In this document: positions 33,977 to 44,886 of the stretch, one piece after another
Layout of the letters: every line of letters starts with the position of its first letter
How positions within the stretch are numbered: the stretch's first letter is position 1
NCBI RefSeq assembly: GCF_003226895.2
Contig: NZ_PNJG02000001.1
Location: 248,001 to 312,000 of the forward strand
DNA from: Kocuria tytonis
GTDB lineage: Bacteria > Actinomycetota > Actinomycetes > Actinomycetales > Micrococcaceae
DNA: 64,000 nt
Direction: 5' to 3'
The notes under the pieces: model-generated
The model's database searches: none
The model's input: the letters and a program-made list of their open reading frames with translations, nothing else
Told to the model about the DNA's origin: nothing
Made by a program: the position numbers and the translations under genes

Positions 33977-33987
33977 GGAGGCGGCAC

Positions 33988-34671
33988 GTGAGCGTGCCCG
34001 AACACGCCGAGACCTCGCCGGGGACCACCACCTCCCGCGTGATCCTCTCGACAGCCGACATCGATCGCGCCCTGTCCCGGATCGCCCACGAGATCCTCGA
34101 GTCCAACAAGGGCCCCGAGAACCTCGTCCTGCTGGGCATCGCCCGCAGGGGATACCCGCTCGCCCGGCGCCTGGCCGCCCGGCTCGAGCAGATCGACCCC
34201 GGGTTCCGCGCCGCGGCCTCGACCGGGCAGCTGGACATCACCATGTACCGGGACGACCTGCGCCGGAACCCGGCCCGCACCCCGCAGCCCACGCTGCTCC
34301 CCGAGTCCGGGATCGACGGCCGCACGGTGGTGCTCGTGGACGACGTCCTGTTCTCGGGCCGCACCATCCGCGCCGCACTGGACGCCCTCGTGGACGTGGG
34401 CCGCCCCGACGTCGTGCGCCTCGCGGTGCTCGTGGACCGCGGCCACCGCGAGCTGCCCATCCGCGCGGACCACGTGGGCAAGAACCTGCCCACGTCCTCG
34501 CAGGAGAAGGTGCGGGTGCTGCTGCGCGAGTCCGACCCCGAACCGCGCGCCGCCGGTCACGAGGACTGCGTGGTCATCGACGCCCCCGTGGCCTCGGACC
34601 CCGACGTCGCCCGCTCACCCGGGCGCGCGGCGTCGTCGTCCCGGTCCGGACAGGCGGGTGAGCGCGCGTGA
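33988..34671 (+). CDS. pyrR: bifunctional pyr operon regulator/uracil phosphoribosyltransferase PyrR
   Basis: PyrR (227 aa) senses UMP and binds pyr mRNA; it also has uracil phosphoribosyltransferase activity. The PRPP-binding motif is [13 protein letters not shown] with D118-D119, and the segment [16 protein letters not shown] is near 46-59. The C-terminal 40 residues (Ala, Ser, Gly, Arg) go beyond the usual 180-190 aa and look disordered. GTG 33988 is set by AAGGAGG six bases upstream. Its stop overlaps pyrB (GTGA). It leads the pyrimidine operon and probably controls it through the RNA loop at 33955-33976. Confidence 0.94.
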   Translation: MSVPEHAETSPGTTTSRVILSTADIDRALSRIAHEILESNKGPENLVLLGIARRGYPLARRLAARLEQIDPGFRAAASTGQLDITMYRDDLRRNPARTPQPTLLPESGIDGRTVVLVDDVLFSGRTIRAALDALVDVGRPDVVRLAVLVDRGHRELPIRADHVGKNLPTSSQEKVRVLLRESDPEPRAAGHEDCVVIDAPVASDPDVARSPGRAASSSRSGQAGERA

Positions 34672-35651
34672 AGCACCTGCTGAGCACCTCCGAGCTGAGC
34701 CACGCGGACGCGGTGCAGATCCTGGACACCGCGGACCAGATGGCCGCCGTGTCCTCCCGCGCGGTCAAGAAGCTGCCCGCGCTGCGCGGGCGCACCGTGG
34801 TGAACCTGTTCTTCGAGGACTCCACCCGCACCCGGATCTCCTTCGAGACCGCCGCGAAGCGGCTCAGCGCGGACGTGATCAACTTCTCCGCCAAGGGCTC
34901 CTCGGTGTCCAAGGGCGAGTCGCTGAAGGACACCGCCCAGACGCTGATGGCCATGAGCGCGGACGCCGTGGTGATCCGCCACCCCTCCTCCGGGGCCCCG
35001 CAGCAGCTCGCGGACTCCGGGTGGATCGACGCCGCGGTGGTCAACGCCGGGGACGGCAAGCACGCGCACCCCACCCAGGCGCTGCTCGACGCCATGACCC
35101 TGCGCCGGGTCCGGTCCCGCGCCACCGGGGTGGCGAGCACCGGCATGGACCTGGAGGGCATGCACGTGGTGATCGTGGGGGACGTGCTGCACTCGCGCGT
35201 GGCCCGCTCCAACGTGTGGCTGCTCACGACCCTCGGGGCACGCGTGACGCTGGTGGCCCCGCCCACCCTCGTGCCCGTGGCCACGGACAACTGGCCGTGC
35301 GAGGTGAGCTACGACCTCGACGCCGTGCTGTCCGAGGCGCCGGACGCCGTGATGATGCTGCGCCTGCAGCGCGAGCGCATGAACGCCGCCTTCTTCCCCA
35401 GCGAGGCCGAGTACACGCGCGGCTGGGGGCTGACCGCCCAGCGCGTGCAGCGGCTGGAGGCCGTGGGCGCGCCCACCGTGTTCATGCACCCGGGCCCCAT
35501 GAACCGCGGGCTGGAGATCTCCTCCGAGGCCGCGGACTCCCCGCGCTCCACCGTGCTGGAGCAGGTGGCCAACGGCGTGTCCGTGCGGATGGCCGTGCTG
35601 TTCCTGCTGCTCTCCGGCGACGAGAGCTCCCCGAACCCGAGCGAGAACTGA
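34668..35651 (+). CDS. pyrB: aspartate carbamoyltransferase
   Basis: PyrB (327 aa) joins carbamoyl phosphate and aspartate, the committed step of pyrimidine synthesis. The carbamoyl-phosphate site is FFEDSTRTR (48-56), the second lysine loop is [12 protein letters not shown] (about 78-89), and the HPTQ motif (about 135-138) is intact. No pyrI regulatory gene follows, which fits the actinobacterial type. GTG 34668 overlaps the pyrR stop. pyrC starts seven bases after the stop. Confidence 0.95.
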   Translation: MKHLLSTSELSHADAVQILDTADQMAAVSSRAVKKLPALRGRTVVNLFFEDSTRTRISFETAAKRLSADVINFSAKGSSVSKGESLKDTAQTLMAMSADAVVIRHPSSGAPQQLADSGWIDAAVVNAGDGKHAHPTQALLDAMTLRRVRSRATGVASTGMDLEGMHVVIVGDVLHSRVARSNVWLLTTLGARVTLVAPPTLVPVATDNWPCEVSYDLDAVLSEAPDAVMMLRLQRERMNAAFFPSEAEYTRGWGLTAQRVQRLEAVGAPTVFMHPGPMNRGLEISSEAADSPRSTVLEQVANGVSVRMAVLFLLLSGDESSPNPSEN

Positions 35652-35658
35652 GGTCCCC

Positions 35659-36969
35659 ATGAGCTGCTACCTGATCGGCAATGCCCGCCCCGAGGGCGGT
35701 GACCCCGCGGACCTGCTCGTCACGGACGGCACCGTCACCGCGGTGGGCGCCCCCGGATCCCTGCAGGTCCCCGAGGACGCCGAGGTGATCGACGCCTCCG
35801 GGCTGATCGCCCTGCCCGGGCTGGTGGACATGCACACCCACCTGCGGGAACCGGGCCGGGAGGACGCCGAGACCGTGCAGACCGGCACCCGGGCCGCGGC
35901 CAGGGGAGGCTTCACCGCGGTGTTCGCAATGGCCAACTCGAACCCCGTGGCGGACACCGCCGGTGTGGTGGAGCAGGTCTGGCAGCTGGGCCGGGACGCC
36001 GGGTGGACCGACGTCCACCCCGTGGGAGCGGTGACCGTGGGCCTGGAGGGCACGCGGCTGTCGGAGATCCGCGCCATGGCCGAGTCCCGCGCGGCGGTGC
36101 GGATGTTCTCCGACGACGGCAAGTGCGTGCACGACCCCGTCTTGATGCGCCGGGCGCTCGAGTACGTCAAGGCGTTCGACGGGATCATCGCCCAGCACGC
36201 CCAGGAGCCCCGCCTGACCGAGGGCGCCCAGATGAACGAGGGGGCCGTGTCCGCGGACCTCGGGCTCACCGGGTGGCCCGCGGTGGCGGAGGAGGCGATC
36301 ATCGCCCGCGACGTGCTGCTGGCCCAGCACGTGGGGTCCCGGCTGCACATCTGCCACCTCTCCACCGAGGGCTCCGTGGAGATCGTGCGGTGGGCGAAGT
36401 CCCGCGGGGTGTACGTCACGGCCGAGGTCACCCCGCACCACCTGATGCTCACGGACGAGCTGGTGCGCACCTTCGACCCCGTCTACAAGGTCAACCCGCC
36501 GCTGCGCACGGACGCGGACGTGCAGGCCCTGCGCCGTGCGGTGGCCGAGGGCACGATCGACGTGGTGGGCACGGACCACGCCCCGCACACCGCGGAGGAC
36601 AAGGAGTGCGAGTGGAGCTGCGCCGCCCACGGCATGACCGGTCTGGAGACCGCGCTGTCCGTGGTGCAGCTCTCGCTCGTGGACACCGGGCTGATCGGGT
36701 GGGACCGGGTGGCGCAGATCATGTCCCACCGTCCCGCCGGGATCCTGGGTCTCACGGACCAGGGGCAGCCGCTGCGGCCCGGCTCCGTGGCGAACCTCGT
36801 GCTGTGGGACCCCGCCGGGGCCACGCCCGTGGACCCGGCCACCCACGCGTCCAAGGGCCGCAACAGCCCGTACCGCGGCATGACCCTGCCCGGAAGCGTC
36901 CGGGCCACCTTCTACCGAGGCCACCCCGTGGTGCGTGACGGCGAGCTCGCCACACCCCTGGGCCGCTGA
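35659..36969 (+). CDS. pyrC: dihydroorotase
   Basis: PyrC (436 aa) closes carbamoyl aspartate to dihydroorotate. It is a class I amidohydrolase: metal ligands H59 and H61 are in DMHTHLREPG, and the catalytic base is D306 in GTDHAPH. The QHAQEP and HICHLST segments supply the remaining ligand histidines. ATG 35659 follows GAGGTCCCC with moderate spacing. The gene is third in the operon. Confidence 0.95.
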   Translation: MSCYLIGNARPEGGDPADLLVTDGTVTAVGAPGSLQVPEDAEVIDASGLIALPGLVDMHTHLREPGREDAETVQTGTRAAARGGFTAVFAMANSNPVADTAGVVEQVWQLGRDAGWTDVHPVGAVTVGLEGTRLSEIRAMAESRAAVRMFSDDGKCVHDPVLMRRALEYVKAFDGIIAQHAQEPRLTEGAQMNEGAVSADLGLTGWPAVAEEAIIARDVLLAQHVGSRLHICHLSTEGSVEIVRWAKSRGVYVTAEVTPHHLMLTDELVRTFDPVYKVNPPLRTDADVQALRRAVAEGTIDVVGTDHAPHTAEDKECEWSCAAHGMTGLETALSVVQLSLVDTGLIGWDRVAQIMSHRPAGILGLTDQGQPLRPGSVANLVLWDPAGATPVDPATHASKGRNSPYRGMTLPGSVRATFYRGHPVVRDGELATPLGR

Positions 36970-36993
36970 CCCCTCCCCACCCGAAAGGTTCTG

Positions 36994-37494
36994 GTGCCGA
37001 TGTCCGACAAGCTCCTGCCCACCCTGCTGACCGCCCTGATCGTGGTGCTGCTCTTCGCGCTGCTGTGGTGGGGGTGGCGCGGCCGGGTGCGGCGGCAGTC
37101 CGGTGTGGCCGAGCTGCCCCACGCCCCCCAGGACCTGATGCAGCGGGCGACCGTACGGGTGGAGGGCATGTACGTGGTGACCACCTACGCCGACCAGCCG
37201 CTGGAGCGGATCGCCCGCCACGGGCTGGGGGTGCGCACGAACGCCGAGGCCGTGGTGGCCCCGGACGGCGTGTTCCTCAACCGCCAGGGCGCCCCGGACG
37301 TGTTCATCCCCCGGGCCGAGCTGCGGGGCGTGTCCACCGCCTCCGGAATGGTGGGCAAGTTCGTGGAGCGCGACGGGCTCGTGGTGTTCACCTGGGACCT
37401 CGGGGACACCCGGGTGGACACCGGCTTCCGCGCCCGCAGCGGTGAGGGATCGCACGAACTGGAGGACGCGGCGTCGGCCCTGCTGGGCGCCTGA
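36994..37494 (+). CDS. PH-like membrane protein between pyrC and carA
   Basis: This 166-aa protein has one N-terminal membrane helix (about 9-27, [18 protein letters not shown]) and a soluble beta-rich domain of the bacterial PH type ([33 protein letters not shown]). Its role is unknown. A membrane protein of similar size occupies the same place between pyrC and carA in mycobacteria (Rv1382), so the position is conserved even without a known pyrimidine function. GTG 36994 has AAAGG five bases upstream; ATG 37000 is the alternative. Confidence 0.75.
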   Translation: MPMSDKLLPTLLTALIVVLLFALLWWGWRGRVRRQSGVAELPHAPQDLMQRATVRVEGMYVVTTYADQPLERIARHGLGVRTNAEAVVAPDGVFLNRQGAPDVFIPRAELRGVSTASGMVGKFVERDGLVVFTWDLGDTRVDTGFRARSGEGSHELEDAASALLGA

Positions 37495-37556
37495 GAACTG
37501 TGACCCGGGAGGCGCCGCGCCGGCCCTCCCAGCACGCGCAACGAAAGGAGTTCACC

Positions 37557-38741
37557 GTGAACTCACCACGGATCCAACCGGCCGTCATGGTCCTCGAGGA
37601 CGGCACGGTGTTCGAGGGCCGCGCCTGGGGTGCCCCCGGCACGGCCTTCGGCGAGGCGGTCTTCGCCACCGGGATGACCGGCTACCAGGAGACCCTGACG
37701 GACCCCTCCTACGCGGGGCAGATCGTGATCCAGACGGCCCCGCACATCGGCAACACCGGTGTGAACACCGAAGACATGGAGTCCCGCAGGATCTGGGTCA
37801 ACGGCTTCGTGGTCCGTGACCCCGCGCGCCGGCCGTCCAGCTGGCGCAGCGAGCGCACCCTGGACGAGGAGCTGGCCGCGCAGGGCGTCACCGGCATCCG
37901 GGGCGTGGACACCCGCGCCCTGACCCGCCACCTGCGGGACAGGGGCGCGATGCGCGCCGGGATCTTCGCGGGCGACGATGCCGCACGGCCCGTTCCCGAG
38001 CTCGTCCGGCGCGTCACGGAGCAGCCCGCGATGGCCGGGCAGGCGCTCGCCGCGCAGGTCAGCACGAACGAGCCCTACACCGTGGAGCCCGCCGAGCACG
38101 GCTGGGACGGGCCCGTGAAGCACACCGTGGTGGCCGTGGACCTCGGCGTCAAGGCCATGACCCCGCAGCGGCTGGCCGAGCGCGGGATGCGCGTGCACGT
38201 GGTGCCCGCGGACACCACGTTCGAGCAGATCCGGCAGCTGCGCCCGGACGGCGTGTTCTACTCCAACGGCCCGGGCGATCCCGCCACCGCGGACGAGCAG
38301 GTGGCCACGCTGCGCGAGGTGCTGGACGCCCGGATCCCGTTCTTCGGGATCTGCTTCGGCAACCAGCTGCTGGGCCGCGCCCTGGGCTTCGGCACCTACA
38401 AGCTGACCTTCGGCCACCGCGGCATCAACCAGCCCGTCAAGGACCTCGCCACCGGCACCGTGGAGATCACCTCCCAGAACCACGGCTTCGCGGTGGACGC
38501 ACCCGTGGGGGAGACCGTCATCGCACCCGAGCAACGCTACGGGCGCGTCTCCGTGTCCCACGTGGGGCTCAACGACGACGTCGTGGAGGGGTTGCGCTGC
38601 GAGGACATCCCCGCGTTCTCCGTGCAGTACCACCCCGAGGCCGCCGCCGGGCCGCACGACTCCGCGTACCTCTTCGACCGCTTTACCGACATGATGGACC
38701 GCGCCGGCCAGGACCGCGGACCGGAAGCAGGAGACAACTGA
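37557..38741 (+). CDS. carA: carbamoyl-phosphate synthase small subunit
   Basis: CarA (394 aa) is the glutaminase subunit that feeds ammonia to CarB. The class I amidotransferase triad is C266 (GICFGNQ), H359 and E361 (QYHPEA). The nucleophile motif reads GICFG where most homologues have GICLG. The N-terminal CPSase domain starts at [20 protein letters not shown] 37557 is set by GAAAGGAG seven bases upstream. The carB ATG overlaps the stop by one base. Confidence 0.96.
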   Translation: MNSPRIQPAVMVLEDGTVFEGRAWGAPGTAFGEAVFATGMTGYQETLTDPSYAGQIVIQTAPHIGNTGVNTEDMESRRIWVNGFVVRDPARRPSSWRSERTLDEELAAQGVTGIRGVDTRALTRHLRDRGAMRAGIFAGDDAARPVPELVRRVTEQPAMAGQALAAQVSTNEPYTVEPAEHGWDGPVKHTVVAVDLGVKAMTPQRLAERGMRVHVVPADTTFEQIRQLRPDGVFYSNGPGDPATADEQVATLREVLDARIPFFGICFGNQLLGRALGFGTYKLTFGHRGINQPVKDLATGTVEITSQNHGFAVDAPVGETVIAPEQRYGRVSVSHVGLNDDVVEGLRCEDIPAFSVQYHPEAAAGPHDSAYLFDRFTDMMDRAGQDRGPEAGDN

Positions 38742-41700
38742 TGCCCCGCAGGCAAGACCTCAACAGCGTCCTGGTGATCGGCTCCGGACCCATCGTGATC
38801 GGGCAGGCCGCGGAGTTCGACTACTCCGGCACCCAGGCCCTGCGCGTGCTCAAGGACGAGGGCCTGCGCGTGATCCTGGTCAACTCCAACCCGGCCACGA
38901 TCATGACCGACCCCGAGTTCGCGGACGCCACCTACGTGGAGCCCATCACCCCGGAGACGGTCGAGAAGATCATCGCCAAGGAACGCCCCGACGCCGTCCT
39001 GCCCACCCTGGGCGGGCAGACCGCGCTGAACACCGCGCTCGCCCTGGACGCCAACGGCGCCCTGGAGAGGTACGGCGTGGAGCTCATCGGCGCGGACGTG
39101 GCCGCGATCAACCTGGGCGAGGACCGCGAGGCGTTCAAGGGCGTCGTCGAGCGCTGCGGCGCCGAGTCCGCGCGCAGCGTCATCGTCCACTCGATGGACG
39201 AGGCGCTCGCCGCCGCCGAGCAGCTGGGCTACCCCATGGTGGTCCGCCCGTCCTTCACCATGGGCGGGCTGGGCTCGGGGCTCGCGTACAACGAGACGGA
39301 CCTGCACCGCATCGCCGGCGCCGGCATCCAGTACTCACCCACCTCGGAGGTGCTCCTGGAGGAGTCCATCCTGGGCTGGAAGGAGTACGAGCTGGAGATG
39401 ATGCGCGACGCCAAGGACAACGTGGTGGTCGTGTGCTCCATCGAGAACGTGGACCCCGTGGGCGTGCACACCGGGGACTCCGTCACGGTGGCCCCCGCGC
39501 TGACCCTGACCGACCGCGAGTACCAGCGAATGCGGGACATCGCCATCGCTGTGATCCGCGAGGTGGGCGTGGACACCGGCGGGTGCAACATCCAGTTCGC
39601 GGTGGAGCCCGCCACCGGGCGCATCGTGGTGATTGAGATGAACCCACGCGTCTCCCGGTCCTCGGCGCTCGCGTCCAAGGCCACGGGCTTCCCGATCGCG
39701 AAGATCGCTACGAAGCTGTCCCTGGGCTACACGCTGGACGAGATCCCCAACGACATCACGCGCAAGACCCCGGCGAGCTTCGAGCCCACGCTGGACTACG
39801 TGGTGGTCAAGGTCCCGCGCTTCGCGTTCGAGAAGTTCCCGGCCGCGGATCCCACGCTGACCACCACCATGAAGTCCGTGGGCGAGGCCATGGCGATCGG
39901 GCGCAACTTCACGGAGGCGCTGCAGAAGGCCATGCGATCGCTCGAGCAGAAGGGCTCCGCCTTCAGCTTCGCGCGCCCCGCCGTGGAGCCCGGGCCCAAC
40001 ACCGTGGCCCGGCTGGTGGAGAAGTGCCGCGAGACCACCACCGAGCGGCTGCGCAACGTGCAGCGCGCGCTGCTGGCCGGCGCCACGGTGGAGCAGGTCT
40101 TCGAGGCCACGGCGATCGACCCGTGGTTCCTGGACCAGATCCAGCTGCTCAACGAGACCGCGGAGCTGATCCGTGAGGACCCGGACCTGCACCCGGAGAC
40201 CCTGCGGGAGGCCAAGCGCCACGGCTTCTCGGACGCGCAGATCGGGGAGCTCGTGCACCTGGACGAGTCCGTGGTGCGCGGGGTCCGCCACGCCCTGGAC
40301 ATCCGTCCGGTCTACAAGACCGTGGACACGTGCGCGGCGGAGTTCGAGGCGTTCACCCCGTACCACTACTCCTCGTACGACCGGGAGTCGGAGGTGGCCC
40401 CGCACGAGAAGCCCTCGGTGCTGATCCTGGGCTCCGGACCCAACCGGATCGGGCAGGGCATCGAGTTCGACTACTCGTGCGTGCACACCTCCATGGTGCT
40501 GCGCGAGGCCGGGTACGAGACCGTGATGCTCAACTGCAACCCGGAGACGGTTTCCACCGACTACGACATCTCCACCCGGCTGTACTTCGAGCCGCTGACG
40601 TTCGAGGACGTCATGGAGGTCGTGGCGGCGGAGCGCCGGACCGGTGGGCTGCTTGGCGTGTTCGTGCAGCTCGGCGGGCAGACCCCGCTCAAGCTCGCGG
40701 CGGACCTCAAGGCCGCCGGTGTTCCCATCCTGGGCACCAGCCCGGAGGCCATCGACCTCGCGGAGGACCGGGGCGAGTTCGCGCGCGTGCTCACCGAGGC
40801 CGGGCTGCGCCAGCCCAAGAACGGCACGGCCCACGACTTCGCGCAGGCCAGCCGGATCGCCCACGAGATCGGCTACCCCGTGCTCGTGCGCCCCTCGTAC
40901 GTGCTGGGTGGCCGCGGCATGGAGATCGTCTACGACGAGGCCTCCCTGAAGACCTACCTGGAGAACGCCACCGAGGTCAGCCCCAGCCGCCCGGCGCTGA
41001 TCGACAAGTTCCTCGAGGACGCCATCGAGATCGACGTGGACGCCCTGTTCGACGGCAAGGACTGCTACGTGGGCGGGATCATGGAGCACATCGAGGAGGC
41101 CGGGATCCACTCCGGCGACTCCGCGTGCGTGCTGCCGCCCATCACGCTGGCCCCGGACGTCGTCGAGCGCGTGCGCGCGGCCACGGAGGCCATTGCGCGC
41201 GGCGTGGGCGTGAAGGGCCTGATCAACCTGCAGTTCGCGCTCGCCTCGGACGTGCTCTACGTGATCGAGGCCAACCCCCGTGCCTCCCGCACCGTGCCGT
41301 TCGTGTCCAAGGCCACGGGGGTGCAGCTGGCCAAGGCCGCGGCGCTGATCGGCGTGGGCCGCACGGTGGCCGAGCTGCGCGCCCACGGCGTGCTGCCCGC
41401 GCACCACGACGGCACCACACTGCCGGAGGGCACACCCACCGCGGTCAAGGAGGTCGTGCTGCCGTTCGCGCGGTTCCGCACCCCCGAGGGCACCGTGGTG
41501 GACTCCCTGCTGGGTCCCGAGATGCGCTCCACGGGCGAGGTCATGGGCGTGGACAAGTACTTCGACACCGCGTTCGCCAAGGCGCAGGCCGCCGCGGGCG
41601 GTCCGCTGCCCACATCCGGCTCGCTGTTCGTCTCGGTGGCGAACAAGGACAAGCGCTCCGCGGTGATCCCGGTCAAGATGTTCGCGGACCTGGGCTTCGA

Positions 41701-42061
41701 GATCGTCTCCACGGGAGGCACCGCGCAGGTGCTGCACCGCAACGGCATCGAGTCCACGGTGGTCGCGAAGATCGCCGACGCCGAGGGCGACGAGCCCACG
41801 GTCGCGGACCTGATCACGGACGGGAAGATCGACCTGATCTTCAACACCCCCTCCGGCGGACAGGCGGCGCGCGGCGACGGCTACCAGATCCGCGCGGCGG
41901 CCACGTCCGTGGGCGTGCCCACCATGACCACCGTCTCGGAGCTCGGTGCCGCGCTGCAGGCCATCACGGCGCAGCGGCAGTACTCGTGGTCCGTGACCTC
42001 CCTCCAGGAGCACGAGCAGACCCTGCGCGAGCGCGCCGCCCAGGAGGCCCGGGGTGCCTGA
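38741..42061 (+). CDS. carB: carbamoyl-phosphate synthase large subunit
   Basis: CarB (1106 aa) makes carbamoyl phosphate from ammonia, bicarbonate and two ATP; the product serves both PyrB and arginine synthesis. Two homologous ATP-grasp halves are present, beginning [22 protein letters not shown] and [21 protein letters not shown]. The C-terminal MGS-like allosteric domain lies at about 960-1090 ([22 protein letters not shown]). The length is typical. The pyrF start overlaps its last codons. Confidence 0.97.
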   Translation: MPRRQDLNSVLVIGSGPIVIGQAAEFDYSGTQALRVLKDEGLRVILVNSNPATIMTDPEFADATYVEPITPETVEKIIAKERPDAVLPTLGGQTALNTALALDANGALERYGVELIGADVAAINLGEDREAFKGVVERCGAESARSVIVHSMDEALAAAEQLGYPMVVRPSFTMGGLGSGLAYNETDLHRIAGAGIQYSPTSEVLLEESILGWKEYELEMMRDAKDNVVVVCSIENVDPVGVHTGDSVTVAPALTLTDREYQRMRDIAIAVIREVGVDTGGCNIQFAVEPATGRIVVIEMNPRVSRSSALASKATGFPIAKIATKLSLGYTLDEIPNDITRKTPASFEPTLDYVVVKVPRFAFEKFPAADPTLTTTMKSVGEAMAIGRNFTEALQKAMRSLEQKGSAFSFARPAVEPGPNTVARLVEKCRETTTERLRNVQRALLAGATVEQVFEATAIDPWFLDQIQLLNETAELIREDPDLHPETLREAKRHGFSDAQIGELVHLDESVVRGVRHALDIRPVYKTVDTCAAEFEAFTPYHYSSYDRESEVAPHEKPSVLILGSGPNRIGQGIEFDYSCVHTSMVLREAGYETVMLNCNPETVSTDYDISTRLYFEPLTFEDVMEVVAAERRTGGLLGVFVQLGGQTPLKLAADLKAAGVPILGTSPEAIDLAEDRGEFARVLTEAGLRQPKNGTAHDFAQASRIAHEIGYPVLVRPSYVLGGRGMEIVYDEASLKTYLENATEVSPSRPALIDKFLEDAIEIDVDALFDGKDCYVGGIMEHIEEAGIHSGDSACVLPPITLAPDVVERVRAATEAIARGVGVKGLINLQFALASDVLYVIEANPRASRTVPFVSKATGVQLAKAAALIGVGRTVAELRAHGVLPAHHDGTTLPEGTPTAVKEVVLPFARFRTPEGTVVDSLLGPEMRSTGEVMGVDKYFDTAFAKAQAAAGGPLPTSGSLFVSVANKDKRSAVIPVKMFADLGFEIVSTGGTAQVLHRNGIESTVVAKIADAEGDEPTVADLITDGKIDLIFNTPSGGQAARGDGYQIRAAATSVGVPTMTTVSELGAALQAITAQRQYSWSVTSLQEHEQTLRERAAQEARGA

Positions 42062-43157
42062 GTCCTGCCACGGCCGTCACGGGGCGGCGGGCCCGGACGA
42101 CGCCGCCGCGGCCGGGACGCGGGCGACGCCACCCTCCCACCGCGCGCCCTCGGTGCCCGGTGACCCAGTGCCCGGTGACCCGGAGCGCGGCGGGTCGCGC
42201 AACGCCGGCGCGCGCGAACCGTTCGGTGCGCGCCTGGGACGGGCCATGCGCGAGCTGGGACCGCTGTGCGTAGGGATCGACCCCCACCCGGGACTGCTGG
42301 ACGCCTGGGCGCTGCCCGCCACCGCGCAGGGCCTGGAGACGTTCGCGCTGCGCACGGTGGAGGCCGCCGCGGGGCACGCGGCGGCGGTCAAGCCGCAGGT
42401 CGCGCTGTTCGAGGCCTACGGCTCGGCGGGCTTCGCCGTGCTCGAGCGGACGCTGCGGGAGGCCGCGGCGGCGGGCGTGCTGAGCATCGCCGACGCCAAG
42501 CGCGGGGACATCGGCTCCACCATGGCCGCGTACGCCTCGGCGTGGCTCTCCGACGACTCCCCGCTGGCCGCGGACGCCGTGACCCTGAGCCCGTACCTGG
42601 GCTTCGAGTCGCTGCGCCCGGCGCTGGAGCTGGCGGCCCGGACGGGGCGCGGCACCTTCGTGCTCGCCCTGACGTCCAATCCCGAGGGCGCGAGCGTGCA
42701 GCACGTGGGCGGCACCGACTCCGTGGCCGGGGAGATCCTCGCGGCGGTCGCCCGGGAGAACGGGACGCGACCGCGGGACGCGGCCCCGGCGGCGTCGTCC
42801 CCCGACGGGTTCCGTGCGGGTGCGGGCCGTCACGAAGCCAATCGTGACCAAATCGTGACGTCCTCCGAATCGGCGGGACTGGGCTCGTGCGGCGCCGTCA
42901 TCGGTGCGACCGTGGGGGAGGCCCTCGAGCGGCTGGAGATCGACCTGCGCGGGCTCAACGGGCCGATCCTGGCTCCCGGGTACGGGGCCCAGGGCGCGGA
43001 CGCCGCGGCCGTGGCGCGGGTGTTCGAGCACGTCAGGCCCACAGTGCTGGCCAACTCCTCGCGCGACGTGCTGTCCCACGGCCCGGACGTGCGCTCGCTG
43101 CGAGACGCCATGGACCGCTCCCGGGAGGAGCTCGCGGCCCGGCTCTCCCGGGCCTGA
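42054..43157 (+). CDS. pyrF: orotidine 5'-phosphate decarboxylase (type 2)
   Basis: PyrF (367 aa) decarboxylates OMP to UMP, the last step of the pathway. The catalytic DAKRGD motif (147-152, lysine K149) is of the type 2 group. The core begins only at [26 protein letters not shown] (about 56), so an N-terminal extension of about 55 Ala/Pro/Gly-rich residues is present. A second, non-conserved insertion of about 45 residues (235-279) precedes [13 protein letters not shown] 42054 is supported by AGGAGG six bases upstream inside carB; GTG 42153 or 42168 would give a shorter protein. Typical members have 270-290 aa. Confidence 0.92.
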   Translation: MPESCHGRHGAAGPDDAAAAGTRATPPSHRAPSVPGDPVPGDPERGGSRNAGAREPFGARLGRAMRELGPLCVGIDPHPGLLDAWALPATAQGLETFALRTVEAAAGHAAAVKPQVALFEAYGSAGFAVLERTLREAAAAGVLSIADAKRGDIGSTMAAYASAWLSDDSPLAADAVTLSPYLGFESLRPALELAARTGRGTFVLALTSNPEGASVQHVGGTDSVAGEILAAVARENGTRPRDAAPAASSPDGFRAGAGRHEANRDQIVTSSESAGLGSCGAVIGATVGEALERLEIDLRGLNGPILAPGYGAQGADAAAVARVFEHVRPTVLANSSRDVLSHGPDVRSLRDAMDRSREELAARLSRA

Positions 43158-43170
43158 GCCCGGCCGGTGA

Positions 43171-43210
43171 CGCCCCCTGACGGCCGCGTGACGGCGCTCG
43201 TCAGGGGGCG
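43171..43210 (+). terminator. terminator of the pyr operon
   Basis: CGCCCCCTGACG (43171-43182) and CGTCAGGGGGCG (43199-43210) form a perfect 12-base stem. The 16-base loop contains a further small stem (GCCG/CGGC). It lies 13 bases after the pyrF stop. Confidence 0.75.
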
Positions 43211-43219
43211 GTCATCGTG

Positions 43220-43248
43220 TTTACGGGGGCAAACCCGTCGGGTACTTT
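43220..43248 (+). promoter_or_regulatory. mihF promoter
   Basis: TTTACG (43220-43225) and TACTTT (43243-43248) are spaced by 17 bases, a usable -35/-10 pair directly after the pyr terminator. The leader to mihF would be about 70 bases. Confidence 0.5.
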
Positions 43249-43325
43249 CGTGCTGAGGCTCCCGCGCACCGACCCCCTTTCGTGGCGTGCGGCAGAGCCG
43301 CAGGGCTACCAGGAGGAGAGCGGAC

Positions 43326-43640
43326 ATGGCATTGCGGCCGTTGACGGACGACGAGCGGGCACGCGCACGTGAGAAGGCCACCGCGGCGCGCACGGCGCGC
43401 GCGGAGGTCAAGAAGGGGTTGCGGGACGGTTCCCTGACCGTGGCGGAGGTGCTGCGCCGGGGCGAGGACGACGAGGCGGTGAGCCGCCTCAAGGTCACCG
43501 AGCTGCTCGAGGCGACCCCGGGGATCGGCAAGGTGCGCTCCGCGGCGATCATGGAGCAGATCGGGATCGCCCCCACCCGTCGCGTGCGGGGGCTCGGACA
43601 GCACCAGCGCCGCGCCCTCGTGGAGCACCTGGACCGCTGA
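43326..43640 (+). CDS. mihF: actinobacterial integration host factor MihF
   Basis: mIHF (104 aa) is the DNA-bending nucleoid protein of actinobacteria, unrelated to enterobacterial IHF. The helical N-terminus ([23 protein letters not shown]) is followed by the helix-two-turns-helix region with [22 protein letters not shown] (about 61-82) and the C-terminal [14 protein letters not shown] 43326 follows AGGAGGAG at good spacing; the longer in-frame start only adds 13 Arg-rich residues. gmk follows, as in other actinobacteria. The protein is probably abundant, since it has its own promoter between two transcription units. Confidence 0.94.
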   Translation: MALRPLTDDERARAREKATAARTARAEVKKGLRDGSLTVAEVLRRGEDDEAVSRLKVTELLEATPGIGKVRSAAIMEQIGIAPTRRVRGLGQHQRRALVEHLDR

Positions 43641-43671
43641 GCCCCCGGCCGGGGCGCGGTGCCGCTGTTGA

Positions 43672-43677
43672 TACAGT
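43672..43677 (+). promoter_or_regulatory. gmk promoter, extended -10
   Basis: TACAGT preceded by TGA forms an extended -10 element like that of ruvA. Transcription would start near 43684, so the upstream GTG at 43676 cannot be the gmk start for this transcript. Confidence 0.55.
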
Positions 43678-43717
43678 GACGGACGATCCCGCCGTCGCCG
43701 CACTCTTGGAGGTACCC

Positions 43718-44293
43718 GTGTCCCCGTCCCCCACCGTGACCGTTCTGGCCGGCCCCACGGCCGTGGGCAAGGGCACGGTGTCCACCTACGTGCGGGACCA
43801 CTACCCGCAGGTGTGGCTCTCGGTCTCGGCCACCACCCGCGCCCCGCGCCCCGGGGAGGTGGACGGCGTCCACTACTTCTTCGTGGACGACGCCGAGTTC
43901 GACCGGATGATCGCGGAGAACGACCTCCTCGAGTGGGCCGTGGTGCACAACCTGCACCGCTACGGGACACCCCGGCACAAGGTGGCGCAGGCGCTGGCCG
44001 CCGGCCGCAGCGTGCTGCTGGAGATCGACCTGCAGGGGGCGCGCAGCGTGCGCCGGGCCATGCCCGAGGCGCAGTTCGTGTTCCTCGCCCCCCCCAGCTG
44101 GGAGGAGATGGTGCACCGGCTCGTGGGGCGGGGCACCGAAACCCCCGAGCAGCAGCAGCGCCGACTGGAAACGGCTAAACTGGAACTCGCGGCGCAACCG
44201 GAGTTCGACCACACGGTCGTCAACGACACCGTGGAGCGCGCCGCCGCAGAACTCGTGGCCCTCATGGGGCTGCCGGGTGAGCAGGACCGCTGA
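43718..44293 (+). CDS. gmk: guanylate kinase
   Basis: Gmk (191 aa) phosphorylates GMP to GDP. The P-loop is GPTAVGKGT (12-20), and the GMP-binding region has [22 protein letters not shown] (about 36-57). The lid and the [13 protein letters not shown] segment (about 102-114) are intact. GTG 43718 is chosen because GGAGG lies six to ten bases upstream and a promoter overlaps the alternative GTG at 43676. rpoZ and coaBC follow on the same strand. Confidence 0.95.
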   Translation: MSPSPTVTVLAGPTAVGKGTVSTYVRDHYPQVWLSVSATTRAPRPGEVDGVHYFFVDDAEFDRMIAENDLLEWAVVHNLHRYGTPRHKVAQALAAGRSVLLEIDLQGARSVRRAMPEAQFVFLAPPSWEEMVHRLVGRGTETPEQQQRRLETAKLELAAQPEFDHTVVNDTVERAAAELVALMGLPGEQDR

Positions 44294-44308
44294 GCGGCCC
44301 GTTGCCCC

Positions 44309-44327
44309 GCGGACCCGCCCGGTCCGC
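44309..44327 (+). promoter_or_regulatory. hairpin before rpoZ
   Basis: GCGGACC (44309-44315) and GGTCCGC (44321-44327) form a perfect 7-base stem around CGCCC, between gmk and rpoZ. It could be an attenuator or a partial terminator. Confidence 0.4.
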
Positions 44328-44373
44328 CCCTGAACCACCGACACCACCGTCCACCACAGGAGTCATAGAACAC

Positions 44374-44886
44374 GTGAGCACGAACAACGAAGGCATCGTC
44401 AACCCGCCCGTCGATCGGCTGCTCGACAAGACGGATTCCAAGTACGGACTCGTGATCTTCGGCGCCCGCCGCGCCCGCCAGATCAACGCGTACTACTCGC
44501 AGTTGCACGAGGGCCTGTTCGAGTACGTGGGACCGCTGGTGGACACCCAGCTCAACGAGAAGCCCCTGTCCATCGCGTTCCGCGAGATCGACGAGGGCCT
44601 CATCGAGGCCGACCACATCGCCCACGCCGGGTTCACCCCCAACGGCCAGCTGGTCAGCGACGAGCCCACCGCCACGGACATGTTCACCGGGGACTTCTTC
44701 GCCCAGGGCGAGGAGCAGGACGGCACCGCCGTGTTCTCCGACGGTGCGCAGCTGCCCGAGGGCGACGCCGCCGAGACCGCCGCCGCCGATGCCGCCGGCG
44801 TGGAGGCCGCCGAGCCGGAGACCGTTGAGCCGGAGACCACCGTGACGGAGACCACCGAGGACTCCGCCGAGACCTCCGAGCAGTGA
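44374..44886 (+). CDS. rpoZ: RNA polymerase omega subunit with acidic C-terminal extension
   Basis: Omega (170 aa) binds the beta' subunit and helps RNA polymerase assembly. The conserved core is residues 1 to about 85: [32 protein letters not shown], then [17 protein letters not shown]. The rest, about 85-170, is a low-complexity acidic tail rich in Glu, Ala and Thr, with few basic residues. Omega is usually 80-110 aa, so the protein is nearly twice the normal size. GTG 44374 follows CAGGAG at somewhat long spacing (about 11 bases); earlier in-frame starts add only Pro-rich sequence. The stop overlaps coaBC (GTGA). Confidence 0.93.
   Translation: MSTNNEGIVNPPVDRLLDKTDSKYGLVIFGARRARQINAYYSQLHEGLFEYVGPLVDTQLNEKPLSIAFREIDEGLIEADHIAHAGFTPNGQLVSDEPTATDMFTGDFFAQGEEQDGTAVFSDGAQLPEGDAAETAAADAAGVEAAEPETVEPETTVTETTEDSAETSEQ

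Noticed and set aside
43676-43717. GTG 43676 as the gmk start
   Set aside because: It overlaps the extended -10 element, lacks a ribosome-binding site and adds non-conserved residues; GTG 43718 has GGAGG.
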